Shown piece by piece: positions 21,101-33,094 of a stretch of DNA of 64,000 bases; within the stretch, counting starts at the first letter, position 1, and every line of letters begins with the position of its first letter. The notes under the pieces were generated by a model. The model saw nothing but the letters and a program-made list of their open reading frames with translations, did not search any database and was not told where the DNA came from. The stretch spans positions 101,421,001-101,485,000 of the forward strand of contig CM027379.1 of assembly GCA_015680905.1 (NCBI GenBank). The letters run 5' to 3'. The position numbers were made by a program, and so were the translations under genes. The stretch is from Coptis chinensis (Eukaryota > Streptophyta > Magnoliopsida > Ranunculales > Ranunculaceae).

Positions 21101-22880
21101 GTTATTTTCTTCCAGCAAATCTGTGGTGTCGTTATGGCTTTTGTTTTAGGGTGGTTGGTGAATTGATTTGTGGTTTTAGAGGGTGTAGGCGGTGAGCTGT
21201 GTGGTTTCAGTGATGGTGGTTTTATACATGTAGGTCTTGATTGCTTTGGTAGTGAAAAGTATCTGTTGATGAAAAATTAAATACTCTCGATGTGAGACTT
21301 ATCTATTTTATAGTTTGGAAACCTAATTTCCCAGGTATGACCTGAGGCTGCGTAATATGATTATAATACATACTGTTCTCAACAATGATTTTAAAGTTAT
21401 TTGTTTGCCTACCACAAGTGGTCTTAACCCCAGCCGTGACTACATGATATTGATTTCAAAGCTCTTAGTTGTGATGATGTACTTTCATCAAGAATATCAT
21501 CTTAATAACAGTCGGAGAAGTTACAACCTCAATTAATTGTGAAATTGGGAAAATAAACCATCTGAAGTGTCCAAAAAAAAAACTATCAAACTTTACTCAC
21601 ATTAAATTTTTTTATATGAATGATCTGGCGTTGATCTTCATTTAACATCTAAAAGAATATTAGCATATTAGAGATGGTCGTGTGGGATAAGATTTTGTGC
21701 AAATAATATGTCTATTCATATGTACTTACCAATTTCCTTGCTGATAAGAACATCCTTATTATGGTGCCTAATCCTACAACACTATGAATGCAAGAGAAAT
21801 TGGCAAACACCTTTTTATTATCTCTTTTTCAATCTTACGGTTCAAGCAAGTGCCAAGCAACCTATTTTTATTGAGTCATGTGGTTAAAATTAATTTGTAT
21901 ACAATTTTATACTCCCTATTTTGATTTTTAGTTGATGTGGAAGCATCACATTCTATCTTCCAGTTACATGGTTTTTATTCAATAATATGCTATATCCGTT
22001 TTCTTTTAGGGTTTTAAAGTTACAAGGAAGAGTCTATGGAGGTCTCCTCCATGCTGGCAAGCTGTAGCAGCAAATCGACACACCCCCGGTGGGAATTTCA
22101 TGTCCAATCAACAAAGCCTTGGTATCCAGCTTGCTCAGCTCAGCCGAGACGCTTCGGCTGCTGTAAGTATTTTCCAGTTACGCATTGAAAACATTATTTC
22201 TTTGTGTTGACATTGATGATGATTTATATTTTGTTCCCTGAAAAGTTACTTTCCTTTTTCCTTTCAGGGTGCAGCACGCCGCTTAAACACCCAGAAGAAG
22301 AATGTGGAAATAGAATCAGTTGGGGCTGCAGGGAAATCCGATCAACGCGTAAAAAAGTACTTCCGTTTAGAGGTGAGTGAATTATGTGCTACTAAAAGTT
22401 CAAATACTTCATAACCAGTCATGGATGCCAATGCAGTTTCAGGTGCTCCCCACCCCCTCCCCCAAATTGTTCCAATACATTTCTTACATTTTTTATTATT
22501 ATTCCTAGATAGACACTGGTTACCTTGTTTAAGACAGACCGGTGAACATTAGGTTATTTACTTGACTACTTGAAGGATAAACCAAAAAGGAGTACTAGAA
22601 GAAAGAATACTATCATTAAAAGTGCGTGGTTCTTTGATTGCAGTTCCTGGACAAGGAGCAAGAAGATATGGATGAGGATCTAGATTTCAGAGCGCTTGAA
22701 AATGAATTTGTATGTGGCATTTCTTTCTCAAAAGAGTTCCCTCAAACTTAATTTTTCAGTGGCTAATATGTGCACCTCATTGTTCAACAGGTTTCAGTAA
22801 CCCCGTTGTCTCTTTCTCCAAGCGATGATTTAGAGTCTGCATCAAGTTGGATTGCTGCTACTATTTCTAAAGATGATTAA
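18143..22880 (+). CDS. SurE-like 5'/3'-nucleotidase (survival protein SurE family)
   Basis: Ten exons: 18143-18396, 18480-18574, 18664-18731, 18821-18864, 20202-20279, 20370-20523, 22010-22162, 22268-22372, 22644-22709 and 22791-22880. All junctions keep frame with GT-AG borders, giving 368 residues. SurE proteins are metal-dependent nucleotidases acting on nucleoside monophosphates. Visible family motifs are VLVTNGDGIDATGL (residues 51-64), DRSVSGHSMTP, SGTPADCVSLAL, VISGINRGSGCG and FYSGTAAGAREALICGVPS. The usual metal-binding pair in TNDDGI reads TNGDGI here; I recall this form in some plant members. The C-terminal 130 residues form a plant-type extension ending acidic and Ser-rich. Introns 4 and 6 are each over 1.3 kb, and intron 1 contains a long poly-T run. 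Confidence 0.93.
18415..18440. repeat. Poly-T run in SurE intron 1
   Basis: A T homopolymer of about 26 nt lies between the donor at 18397 and the acceptor before 18480. It can serve as the polypyrimidine tract and is likely to vary in length between individuals. Confidence 0.9.
18865..20201. other. Long SurE intron 4
   Basis: At 1.34 kb this is far longer than its neighbours. It contains a MITE-like terminus, TTAGGGCATCTCCAGCAGAGC near 19160, without a matching partner end that I can see, so it may be a truncated insertion. No coding exon is supported. Confidence 0.5.
20524..22009. other. Long SurE intron 6
   Basis: 1.49-kb intron with no recognised gene. I see no clear terminal inverted repeats explaining its length. 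Confidence 0.5.
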
Positions 22881-23819
22881 AAAGTCCCAAGATTGATGCA
22901 ACCTGTAGTTGGTGTAAATTTTGGTGGTGGTAATTCTTGTTCAAGTTACAAATTAGTTGCGCTTAGTGATTCTGATTTGGATTTTGTTCCCGCAAATTTT
23001 TCCTCAAAAGTTAGTTTCTTGTGTATTTTGTGGAGCGCATGCTTCCTTGTAACTTAATTTAGGCATGCTATCCAATGCCCTTTCAATCTTCATCTCATTT
23101 ACAGAATCTGTCGTCCCTTTGAAACAAACAGGTTTTCTGTTCTCTTAGGTTGAGTTGGTTTGTGTTGTAATGTTCATTTACTGACAAACGTATTCGTTTC
23201 CTTTTTTGGGTTGAGTTGGTTTGCTTGTTGTAATTGTTGTTCTGCATTGTACTTGAACCTGGATGCAGTTGAATCTCTAGTAAAATAGATGGATATAGTT
23301 GAATGAATTTCTTTCACTTTTTGGTCGGTACTTGTTTCTTGATAATAACATTGATAATAAAGTAACACGCCATTTATGCTTCCCCTGCCCCTTATAGATG
23401 ATCGCGTCTTTACTTAGGGGTTTGCTATTCTCTGCATTGTTTACTGCTTTTACCAACAAGAGTCGCTCAATATCTAAGCAGCTTTTGCACAATCACTGAT
23501 GACCTTCTGGTCGAAAATATTGTGGTGAGAGGATGAGAGTTCCATACTAAAAACACTTAAACAAATGAGTTGCCATGATTTGCATTCCCGATCGGTTTTC
23601 AGAAGCAAAAGAAGGATGAAAGTTGAGTATCTTCTTCTCAGTTCTCATCACACTGGGTGGGCCGTGGGCATTCTCAATTGCAGCCCAGTAAGCCCAATAG
23701 AATCAAACAAAGGAAGCTCCCCAATTGGTCCACCATCATCACTTTAAAAAAAAAAAACTCGTTTCTCTTTAAAAGAAAAGTTTCAATTCTCATAAAATCC
23801 GAAATCAATAATAAAAAAA
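22881..23819. other. SurE 3' flank and YIP-gene 5' flank
   Basis: 3' UTR and intergenic DNA after the SurE stop, then the leader of the YIP1-family gene. The 23730-23819 part is A-rich just before the ATG. No further gene is seen. Confidence 0.5.
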
Positions 23820-24563
23820 ATGTCAAAAAAAGAATTCAACGTACCGCCGGTGATTTTCCCATCGGGAGGAAACCCAAACATAAACATACCCAGCCAGCGT
23901 CGTCAGCCAATCAGACCACCTTTCAACCCAAACCAGAATCTCCCATTCATGTCATTCGACATGGGATCTTCAACAATCCCATCCACGTCATTCTCAACAC
24001 CTCTTTTCAACACTCAATCCTCACCCGGTATTGGTAATTTCGAAGAAGAATTACCTTTACTAGAAGAACTTGGTATTAACACACGTCAAATCTGGAAAAA
24101 AACTGTATCTATTTTAAACCCATTTAAAATCAGTCCTAATCTACATGAAGATGCTGATTTGTCAGGTCCTTTTATTTTTTTAATGACATTTGGTTTGTTT
24201 CAATTGTTAGCTGGGAAACTACACTTTGGGATTATATTAGGTTGGGTTACGGTCGCCTCCTTGTTTCTATATGTTGTTTTTAATATGTTAGCTGGAAGGA
24301 ATGGGAATTTGGATGTGTATCGTTGTTTGAGTTTGATTGGTTATTGTATGTTACCTATGGTCATCTTTTCGGCTTTGTCCTTGTTTTTACCACAAGGGGG
24401 TGTGGTGGTTTTTGGATTGGCTGCGCTTTTTGTGATTTGGTCGACCAGGGTTTGTACTAGGCTTTTGGTGGAGTTGGCTTCTTGTGGCGATGAACATCGA
24501 GGTTTGATTGCTTATGCCTGTTGTTTGATTTACATGTTGTTTTCGTTGTTGGTTATATTTTGA
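23820..24563 (+). CDS. YIP1-family membrane protein (YIPF5/YIP5-like)
   Basis: A single exon of 247 residues starting at the ATG at 23820. YIP1-family proteins are multi-pass membrane proteins of the ER-Golgi that interact with Rab GTPases in vesicle traffic. The N-terminal 75 residues are hydrophilic and Pro/Asn/Ser-rich. They are followed by the conserved ELPLLEELGINTRQIWKKT and LNPFK blocks. DADLSGPFIFLMTFGLFQLL opens the first membrane segment, and about five hydrophobic segments fill residues 125-247. LAGRNGNLDVYRCLSLIGYC is the typical central loop plus helix of the family. The protein ends in a membrane segment. A full-length intronless gene is normal for plant members. The family is certain; the numbered paralogue is not. 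Confidence 0.92.
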   Translation: MSKKEFNVPPVIFPSGGNPNINIPSQRRQPIRPPFNPNQNLPFMSFDMGSSTIPSTSFSTPLFNTQSSPGIGNFEEELPLLEELGINTRQIWKKTVSILNPFKISPNLHEDADLSGPFIFLMTFGLFQLLAGKLHFGIILGWVTVASLFLYVVFNMLAGRNGNLDVYRCLSLIGYCMLPMVIFSALSLFLPQGGVVVFGLAALFVIWSTRVCTRLLVELASCGDEHRGLIAYACCLIYMLFSLLVIF

Positions 24564-27500
24564 AGAGTGGAGGGTTGGTTGTAGTTTTTCTTGTTAAGTT
24601 TCTGCTTTGTATAATGACCTACTTGACTGAGGTTTTATATGGAATTGTTAATGATATTTAGGCTCAAATCTTTTATGGTTATAATCATTTGTTGTTATTG
24701 CATTTATGTTTTCTGTTTTGATTAGTAATGTCGTTTGTTCATGTCAAAAAAGAAAAAAGAAAATCCTATAACTTGTGAATCAATATACGCTAGAAGTTTA
24801 ATAATATACGTTCATGAAAGAATAATACAAGAAAACTAAATATTCACGCAAGACCCCTTGTATCTTGGTTTTGGTTTTGGTTTTCCTTTAGCGGAAACCA
24901 CAGGAAGGAGCCACTTTAACATTTTATAGTACATGGTCATCCCTACCTTCTTTATCGTGTTTCTGAAAGTTTGAAGTATGTCCAAGGATTGGTCTTCTAA
25001 CCTTTTCTGGTACGGAAACTCTAAATGAGGCTTTGAGAGTTATTGGACTCGTTTATACTAAACAAGGTGAGATGTGGATACAACTTAACACTTTATTGCA
25101 ACTGACCAAACGAAAAACATAAGTACTGGCGTGGCTGATCCTTCTTATTAGGAGCATGTGGTGTGGGTTTTCAAGCTATATGGCATCATCTTCAAAATGG
25201 TTAGTTGTATATGACAACATCTTTCCTCTGGTTGGAACTTTAAAGCCGTAGGTTTGAGAGTTGAGACAAGAGTAATTGCTTTAGCACCTCTTCTTGTTGG
25301 TATTGTGTTTTATTGAAGCAAACAGTTTAGGTGTTTCCTTTTGTTGAATTGAGTTTAGATAATTGGGGGTTAAATTCTCCAGCATGCAGATGCATTGCTT
25401 ACCAGATTTTGCTTTTACCTTTAGCTCCAGTTTAGGTTCCCAATACGATGTCTCTTCTATTTTTTTGTCATCTAGTGCCATTGTTTACCTAATGCGGAAG
25501 TTAGGGAAATCACGATCTAGGCATAGCCTTTTCAGGCTGGTCACTGGTATACTCTGGTTGGTCTGGTCTATCTTGCGTGGAGAGAGTTATTTATCTCATT
25601 TTGTATGTGCTAATAGTGCCAGATAACTTTCTCAAGGATGGTGTGGTTGTCTTGCAAGATACAAGTGTAGCGCCTAGAGGGCTAAGGAGGTGTGAGATTC
25701 CAGATATGAAATATCAGCAATATCAAATTTTGGGTATATTAGTGGTGTGAGATAGGCTTTGAAATCAACTTTCGCTGCAAAATCTATTTATGGGAGTTTT
25801 GTGGTCAATTGGATAGAAGATGATAGTGGCTCTTGGAACCTAAATTTGGGGTGGAATGTAGCATTTCCATTGTGGAGGACTTAAGGTTGAATTGGAGGGT
25901 CTGGTATAATTCCTTTGAGTGGTAAGTTGAAGTTCAGATGGAAAAGGTCTGGGTCTTTGCTCTACGTTCATAGTTGTTTATATGTTGTGTCATAGAATTT
26001 TATGGCGAATAAATGTGTAACAAGTATGCAAACCGTGCTACACATCGGTTTTCTTAAGTCTCACCCGTCCCTCTAGATCGATAGTTAGTATGGTTTTTTT
26101 GGATTATAATTGTAAATCGTAATTGTAATTATATAGGAAAGACTCATCTATTTATTTTTTTAAAACAAAATGGGAGATAATTATGTTATTTAAGTGATAT
26201 TAGGGAGGTTATTTTAAATTATCAAAATGGGGGTAATTATTTAATTTAAGTGACATTAGATAGGTGTTTCTAAATTATTAATACAAAAAGGACCTTATTC
26301 AAATTATATTAATAAAAGTGGGGTTTATTCTAAATTTAGTGAGAGATAAATTTAATGAGGGAGGTGTTTCTAAATTATGTAAATAAGGAGATCTAAATTA
26401 GCCTACTCGATAGTGGGGAGGGGTTCCTTAAAACCCGGCTATCATATAGTGTAGAGATTTAAGAAGTGTTGCTAACTTACTACATCAGCTCAATGTCCTG
26501 TGCCTAGGGAAGCAAGGGTATATTTCTTTTAATGATGTGGAGTGCAAAGAAATAGGTGAAATAGATTATGCCTTTTGAGGTCGGGACATTGGATTAGTCT
26601 CATCTTTCACAATCTGGAGGAGGTAGTACGTGGGAGATTTCTTCGAAGTTCAAACTGCGTTTTACAGAATTTAGTTGGAAAGCTATTGCTGGATCTTTAA
26701 CAAGTTTCCACATTGATGGGAATTGTCGAAGCTTTAGATTGATATACCTTCCGTCAATCTGTAGAAAGAAAGGTGCTAGCCCATGTTTTGAACTGGGATT
26801 GTATTTTACAGCTAAGTCGATAGTATTGGGGCCAGTATAAAGTATTGTGTATGCTATTTGAGTATCTCCGTAGTTTAATTCTCTTTTGGCAATAAGTTGT
26901 AGTTGAATTAAGCAATAATAAACTATTTATAAACTTAAGAAACTATTGTAGTGTATATGTGATTACTCTCCTATATCTAGTTTCCTTGACAAATTGTAAG
27001 GAGCTGATTTCATTGACAAACTTATCACCCGTATGAGTAGTTTGAATCTCATGCTTCTTGTCTTGACTTCAGACTTCGAGTTTCAGACTCCTCTTTCATT
27101 GTTCTGAACATTTCAAAAAGTTATCCCGTCAGATCCCAGACCACTTTTTTATATAGGTTGAAAGATTTTGGAAGGATGAGCTCGGCACCGAAGTTATTAT
27201 ATAAGGTTGAAGTCTTGAAGATCATACTGCCAGTTATATGATGTCAGTTATATGTAGTATACCCGTTCATATCTGCCATCTGCTATCGGATGATGTGTGG
27301 AGTTCAAGTCTTAGTGCAAGGTATATGATCAGCAATGGTTCTATTTTCAGCAGTTTAGTACCCCCTGTATGCATGCACTAAGTGCTACATATATTCGGAT
27401 AAGAGATTCTATGTTGAACTTACTGTCAAAACTCGCAAGTCATTGAATTTCATTGTTGCTGGAGTCAGTAAAATTGGTAATAGTTGCGAGAGGTTCTTTT

Positions 27501-28351
27501 TGCAGAAAATTCTGTAGAAATGGATACAGTTCGTTGTTGTTTCGTTCTAACCTGATTTATTTTTCACACATTAGTGTTAGGTTTTCTTCAATGTGGCAAT
27601 TGCATAGGGGCACAGCCTGGGCATTGGGGTGGGTCTTTAGGGGTCGTATCAGCAGCTGGGTTGCTATTGCTACTGACTGTGCTAGCAACTTGAACGATCT
27701 CCGTTCATTGTTGTTTACTATAGTGAGTTACCAAGACAACTTCTAATGATGTTGGTTACTTTAGTTCAATATTGAGAAAAGTGAAGAACAAGATTTAGTT
27801 CTAAATTGCTACTGGTTTATTGATTTAATTATGAGTTGTTGCTGATTAAGAAAAAAAACACACAAATGAACTGAAGAAATTAGCACGCTTTAAAATAAGT
27901 TGTAAATGTATCTTATTATAAATTTATAATCAAACACACAAATTTGCTTCCTAGATTGAAGGAACCGAAGTGCTAATGGTACGAATTATGAAGCCTGTAC
28001 GGGGATAGCTCAGAGGAGGCATTATCGGAACACCCAAATGCCCCTGAACTTGGAGATGGAAGTCATGGAACGCACTTTGAATAAAATTTACTAGTTTATG
28101 AATAAAATGAGTGAAGTGAATCAGAATCGATAAAGGCAATATAAATACTTTTCTTGGGGGCATAGGATGCTAACCGCACTTGACTTTCGCCTTTCTCTAG
28201 TTGGCTGGCTCGGAACCGCTGGATTGGGTTAGACCGTTAGAATGTGAGATAGATAGATTAGATGTATATGCGATTGGACCACCAGCAAATCAAGAACTAT
28301 CTTCTTAGTTAAGCCTGCTGTTTGCTTTGCCATTGAAGAACAACTTTGGGT
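24564..28351. other. Long intergenic region without a supported gene
   Basis: About 3.8 kb of AT-rich sequence. Short frames such as 24980-26000 and 27453-27746 have no motif I recognise; parts could be old retroelement relics, but I cannot show it. A degenerate block at about 26110-26420 repeats phrases of the GTGATATTAGGGAGG and GGTGTTTCTAAATTAT kind three or four times. Confidence 0.35.
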
Positions 28352-28867
28352 GTTAACGAGTAAACTCTACAACCATATACTTACAGTTTTGGGAGACAGA
28401 CGGCACAATTTCTCCCGTTTGTTGGTAGAAACTGTGTCATCTGTCCCCGTTTTAATTAAACAGACGGCAGACTTAGCAGACAGACATCAGAGTTTTTGCT
28501 GTCCGTCTCTCGAATTTAACAACTGCTAAAAAGTGCCAATTGAAATGGGTTTTTGAGTTTGGCATGTCCAACGAAATGGGTTTTTGAGTTTGGCATGCCA
28601 AATTTGGCTGTTAACGAGTAAACTCTACAACCATATACTTACAGTTTTGGGAGACATACGACACAATTTCTACCGTTTGTTGGTAGAACCGTGGTCGTCA
28701 TCCCGATTTTAATTAAACGCAGACTTATTTAGCGGATAGACGCGTCGAGTTTTTTTTTGTCCATCTCTCGAATTTAACAGCTGTTAAAAAGTGCCAATTG
28801 AAATGGGTTTTTGAGTTTGGCATGCCCAAAGAAATGGGTTTTTGAGTTTGGCATGCCAAATTTGGCT
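28352..28867. repeat. 258-bp tandem duplication related to the 17413 MITE
   Basis: Two head-to-tail copies (28352-28609 and 28610-28867) start GTTAACGAGTAAACTCTAC and end GGCATGCCAAATTTGGCT. They share the GACGGAC/GTCCGTC motifs and the right-end sequence of the MITE at 17413-17869. The element continues to about 28936, where it reads CAATTGGACTGCTCT, a MITE-like end. No matching left end was found, so the copy is truncated or rearranged. Confidence 0.75.
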
Positions 28868-28969
28868 GGACATGCTAAAAGAGCTAAAAATAAAATCCTA
28901 TGGCACCTTTTAGCACCCCCTCAATTGGACTGCTCTAAAGTAGCAAGTTCCACATTTTAGCGCCAAAAC

Positions 28970-29160
28970 TTTCCCTTCTCCTTCTTGGCCAAATAGACAG
29001 CAAATCCAATAGAATCCGCTTGAGCTAGCAGTGGAAAAGTCCCTGCCATTGGCATCATCGGAAGAGTCCACACCTCCAAGGCAAAAGGGCAATGCAAGAA
29101 CAGATGGGCGATGTTCTCCTCAAGCATGTTGCGCATTGTACAAGTGGGAGAGATAATAGT
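28970..29160 (-). pseudogene. LINE reverse-transcriptase zinc-knuckle relic
   Basis: Minus-strand translation gives MLEENIAHLFLHCPFALEVW, preceded by a Cys-containing stretch. This fits the zf-RVT motif (C..C...E...HLF..C.FA..VW) at the C-terminal end of plant LINE polymerases. Only this fragment is left; neither the polymerase core nor the endonuclease is seen nearby. Confidence 0.55.
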
Positions 29161-29263
29161 ACCTCTATGGATAACGGGTGCACATCTTTAATAATTCGAT
29201 ACTATCAATTCAGAAAGGGGAATTTAATAATGTTGCGCATTCTTCAAGTGAAAGGGGTTTTTG

Positions 29264-29268
29264 GTACT
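29264..29268. repeat. Target site duplication GTACT (left)
   Basis: GTACT abuts the left LTR and is repeated directly after the right LTR at 41881-41885, showing one insertion event by an LTR retrotransposon. Confidence 0.9.
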
Positions 29269-29797
29269 TGTAAAGGTGTGTTGTAGCTTTCCTTTACAAA
29301 CAGTCGATGGGGGACTGGAAAAGGTTTTTGGATGGACCGAGTTCGTCTTGAGAGCGAACTGCCTACGTATCTTACTCTTGGTTTTTGTGGGGGAGAGTAG
29401 AATCAAGTCTGGCGTAGTTCATAGGAGAGGTATTTATAGATATTGAGAGTGTATCCTTGCCCATCGTGTAAAGGGTATCCCAAACGAGGGGTGGAGATCA
29501 GGGTAACATGTGAGAACTGTCCTCATAGGTCTGTTGTAATGATGTGGAGTGTCAGTCTGTATAAATAGCTTGCGGCCGTGACCAGTAGCTGACGGCCAAG
29601 ATATGTGCAAGTACACCTTTAGTCATGATTGCTTCTGGAAGGGGTATCTGAGTCACTTTCCTAGCGGTTCGGCGTGATATCTTGCGACACTATGCGTATC
29701 GTTCTATTAGCTCATGGATGCGACCTGGATCCATAGGTCGATGTGTCATTTCCACCATGTTATGCGCGTGCTGGATAGAGAATATCACTCCCCTACA
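29269..29797 (-). repeat. 3' LTR
   Basis: On the minus strand it starts TGTAGGGGAG and ends ACACCTTTACA, the canonical TG...CA form. It pairs with 41348-41880. Differences by eye include substitutions and small indels spread along the length, which argues for a long time since insertion. Confidence 0.92.
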
Positions 29798-29812
29798 TAG
29801 CCCCCTCTCAGT
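29798..29812 (-). other. Candidate polypurine tract
   Basis: Directly next to the 3' LTR the minus strand reads GAGAGGGGGCTA. A purine run in this position primes plus-strand DNA synthesis in LTR elements. Confidence 0.6.
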
Positions 29813-30299
29813 AGGTTGTGAAAACGATCTGCTGAGAGAGATCGGTCGCGCGCGTGGAGCATGCTAGAGGTGGAAATTTCCAACGATCTGTGAGGAGGCT
29901 CATGTTAACCATGTGAGTGGTGGGTGCAAACGCGTTTGACGCGTGTTGAAGACGTGGCGGGATCTGGCGATTCTGCGAGAGAGAAAACGCGTCGCCCCAT
30001 TTTTTGGGATGTGAAAAGACGGGGCGGTTGGTTGGAAGTCGTGGGCGACTAGGGTCGGGTGTAATCATGATGCCTTGGAAACTGGAGGGGCGGTTGCTCA
30101 AAAATTTCGCTGGCTCTTTTGAAACTTCATTTGGCTGCTTCGTCTGGTAGAAACTACTTCATTACCGCATCATCTTTCAGGTTAGTTCTCTGCCATTGTT
30201 GAACTTCTACTTCTTGTTTCGTGCTTTGCCTCGGTTCTAGAGTTGTTAGGATACCCTGTTAGTTACTAGTAGCTAGACCTGTTAGGGTTAGAAGAAAAA

Positions 30300-32605
30300 T
30301 GTCTGACTCCGATGACACTCGATCTAATGAGGTCCGCGGAAGTTTATCTTGGTTTGGGATGATGAAGATGATGAGAAAGATGAAGTCCGGTGTGGGGTGG
30401 TTGGTTGAGGGTAATGATGAAGATGAGGCGGTTGAGGGGTTAGTAGTGAGGAAGATCGCGGCTCGATCTGCGTTTTATACCGCTGAAGCTAGCACTTCGT
30501 GTCATTTGTGAGAGGTCGTCTTCGAGCCGGGCCGCCTAGTATCGCGGGACGAGACATGCTTTGAGGCGTTCCCATATCTGAGAGAGAAATATGGGATAAC
30601 CGTAAGCGGTCTGGAGATCCATGAGTCTGACCAGAACGCTCTGGTCTATAGCGATAGGTACACCCCACCAAATCATGGGGTGATCATCTGTGAGGGGCAG
30701 CTGAGGGCGTTCATGACGATACCGTTCTCCAAGCTGGTCTGTGAGTTCCTGAACCGCTGTGGCAAGGCGCCTGTTCAGTTTGTGGGTAACACGTGGCGAT
30801 TGTTCAAGGTTTTTGACTTATTGAACGCCAGCGGTGAGTACCGAATAGAGGTCGCTGATGTTATCGAGCACTACCTCTTAAAGCGATTTTGGTCACTGAA
30901 CTTTAGCTTGCAAACTCGAGCTATGCTGTCGAGCGTTCTGGACGGTAAGAGTAACGAGTCGTGGGATAAACGACCACTGCTGCTTGTCGGAAACTACTGT
31001 GCTAGCGGGTTCAGTGTGGACAATAAGATATGCGACTTTACTGGTGGGTACCAGTACGTTGTCTGATAATATCAAACTTGCTTTGGTTGATGTTATACTG
31101 AAACTGTTGTTTCATTGTCTGTGCAGATATCCACTTGGAAAAGGGGTCGAGCCGACAGGTGATCAAGAAGTTCGCTAGGCTGACACGAGCTGAGAAACGA
31201 GCCAAGCTACCGGAAGTTGCTCATTTCTTTGAAGAACGTGGAGGACCTGCAATTAGGGAGAGAAGGCAAGTGCAAAAAACCAGAGCGCGGGATAAGGTGA
31301 GCAGGATGACGTCGAAAAGACCTGTGATGGAGAAGCGTAGGAGTGATCTGGTTACGAGGGAAGATAGGAACCGCGGTCGTACTGGGGTGAAGCGATCCGC
31401 TGGAGGTGCTAGGGCCTCTGGGTCTGGAGCGGGGAAGGGCCGAGAGGACGCTCCATTCGATGTGGAGGACGTTCTCTTCGAAGTCCCGGAGTCTCGACCT
31501 ATAAAGGTTGCGAGGGTGGCTGAGACCGCACTGGGGGGTGGTGAGGTGCAAACTGGGGGAAGGGCGGCTCGCAACTCGAGGGCGAGACCGATGCCCGACT
31601 TCAGCGTCCTAGGTGAGGACGCCCCGGAGGTTGCCCCGGAGGTCGCTCAGGGTTGTTGGAGATCCCTCTGGCAAGATGAAGGGAAAGGTTGGTGCGAGAG
31701 AGACTGGTAAGGGGCACTCCAATACTGGAAAAGACGAGCTGGAGCGCAACCTGATGTACATAGATAAGGTGACTGGGAAGAAGCGCTATGTGAGGAGGTC
31801 GGACTGCAGCTACAAGTCCGCCCCCATAGTTGCTTGTTTGCTGGGAGGGTATGACCCTGGACGGTGATAGGAAGGACTTAGATGCCAAGGAGCTGGAGTC
31901 GAATATGAGGGGGATGGATAAAGCGATGTGTCTGGTAAGTCGCCTTTGCGCTCAACTTGACTGTGTTATCGTGTTACATGCTGTTGTTTGATAATAATGT
32001 GATATGTCAGGCGAAGTTGTCGCGGTGATTCTTGGGTACCGAAGTTGAAGACGGCCGCCGGATCGGCCGACCGAGAAGGCGGAGGTTGAGTCGCCGGAGG
32101 GACGAAATTGCCGAATCGAAGCCGCGCAACAGCAATTTGAAAGCCGAACCGGATCGCTATTGAGGCCCCTCACCACCGCCACGACTCGAGAAGACCTATG
32201 CAGTGAATGAGTCGATCGGGTTGAAACATGAGGTGGAGGCATTAAGGGGCCAGCTAGTCGCGGCGAACACCTATGTTGAACGATGTAAGACTTCCACCCT
32301 GCAAGCGAAAGAGGCCTATCTCACCATCCGTGCTGAAGTGGAGGAACTAGAGAAGAAGCTGGACGACCTGTAGGAGGAGCGGAACGCCGAACCGGAGAAC
32401 TCGGGCGCGAATCGCACGAAGATGTTGGCACTATTCCTGCAGTCGTGCCTTCTCCCCTTACTGGTGTGGTGAGTGAGCAGCTTCAGGGGTCTGGCGAGCT
32501 CAACGTGGCTGCTGTTAAGGTAGTTGTGGTGTCTTCTAGTGATCCGAACTCTGCCTCCATGTTGAATGTCGCTCTTGGAGAAGATCTTGATGATATTGTC
32601 TAGGA
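30300..32605 (+). pseudogene. Antisense ORF of the retrotransposon, copy 1 (gypsy-type 'Transposase_28'-like)
   Basis: Opposite in strand to pol. It starts at the ATG at 30300 (MSDSDDTRSNEVRGS). A frame break near 30510 leads into VFEPGRLVSRDETCF and then PFSKLVCEFLNRCGKAPVQF and NTWRLFKVFDLL, which resemble the plant 'putative gypsy type transposon' domain (Pfam Transposase_28). Introns with good borders and conserved phase lie at 31044-31126 and 31935-32010. A basic region follows, then GKKRYVRRSDCSYKSAPIV, then a degenerate coiled-coil-like region to about 32600. Its function in Tat elements is unknown. Frame breaks near 30510, 31650 and beyond make it a relic. Confidence 0.7.
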
Positions 32606-33094
32606 AGTTTTGTTGTTTGTGTTTGTAATGGGCCTCTGGCCGTAAACAATAGAGTTGGTTTCCTGGGTTTACCTGGGCCGCTCGTTTTTCTGCTTTTCCA
32701 TTGACTATGATAACTAGTGACTAACTGTGTTGGATTTCCTGAGTATTCTCAGCAGCATGGTTAGTCTGTGAATTAGGGCGTCCTTGATGTCGTCAGGTCG
32801 TTTCTTTTATGAATGTGAATCTTGTTGCCTTTTCTTTCTATACTTAGTCTTGTGTATGATATGAATGTTTGCATTTGTAAGCATATGCATGCTGTCGTGA
32901 TTTAAACGGTGCAGGTCGCACGTCTCTATGAGGACGCCCGAGGCGTTACGTACTGGCAATGCCTTTGAAGCTATAGTGCGTGCATGGCACGTGTCGGAAT
33001 GTGGGCGGTCGGGAGGTATGAAATGATGGTCGCGGGTTCATCGGGCGTTTGGTGTCTCGATGCCATAATGGTGTGCCTTGGGAAGAGACGTTTC

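Noticed and set aside
25000-27750. Possible LINE body
   Set aside because: Some phrases feel retroelement-like, but I found neither a YADD-type polymerase motif nor an endonuclease motif, so no element is claimed.
31207-31574. Minus frames of about 115 codons inside the retrotransposon 3' region
   Set aside because: Antisense shadows of the GC-rich basic part of the plus-strand antisense ORF.
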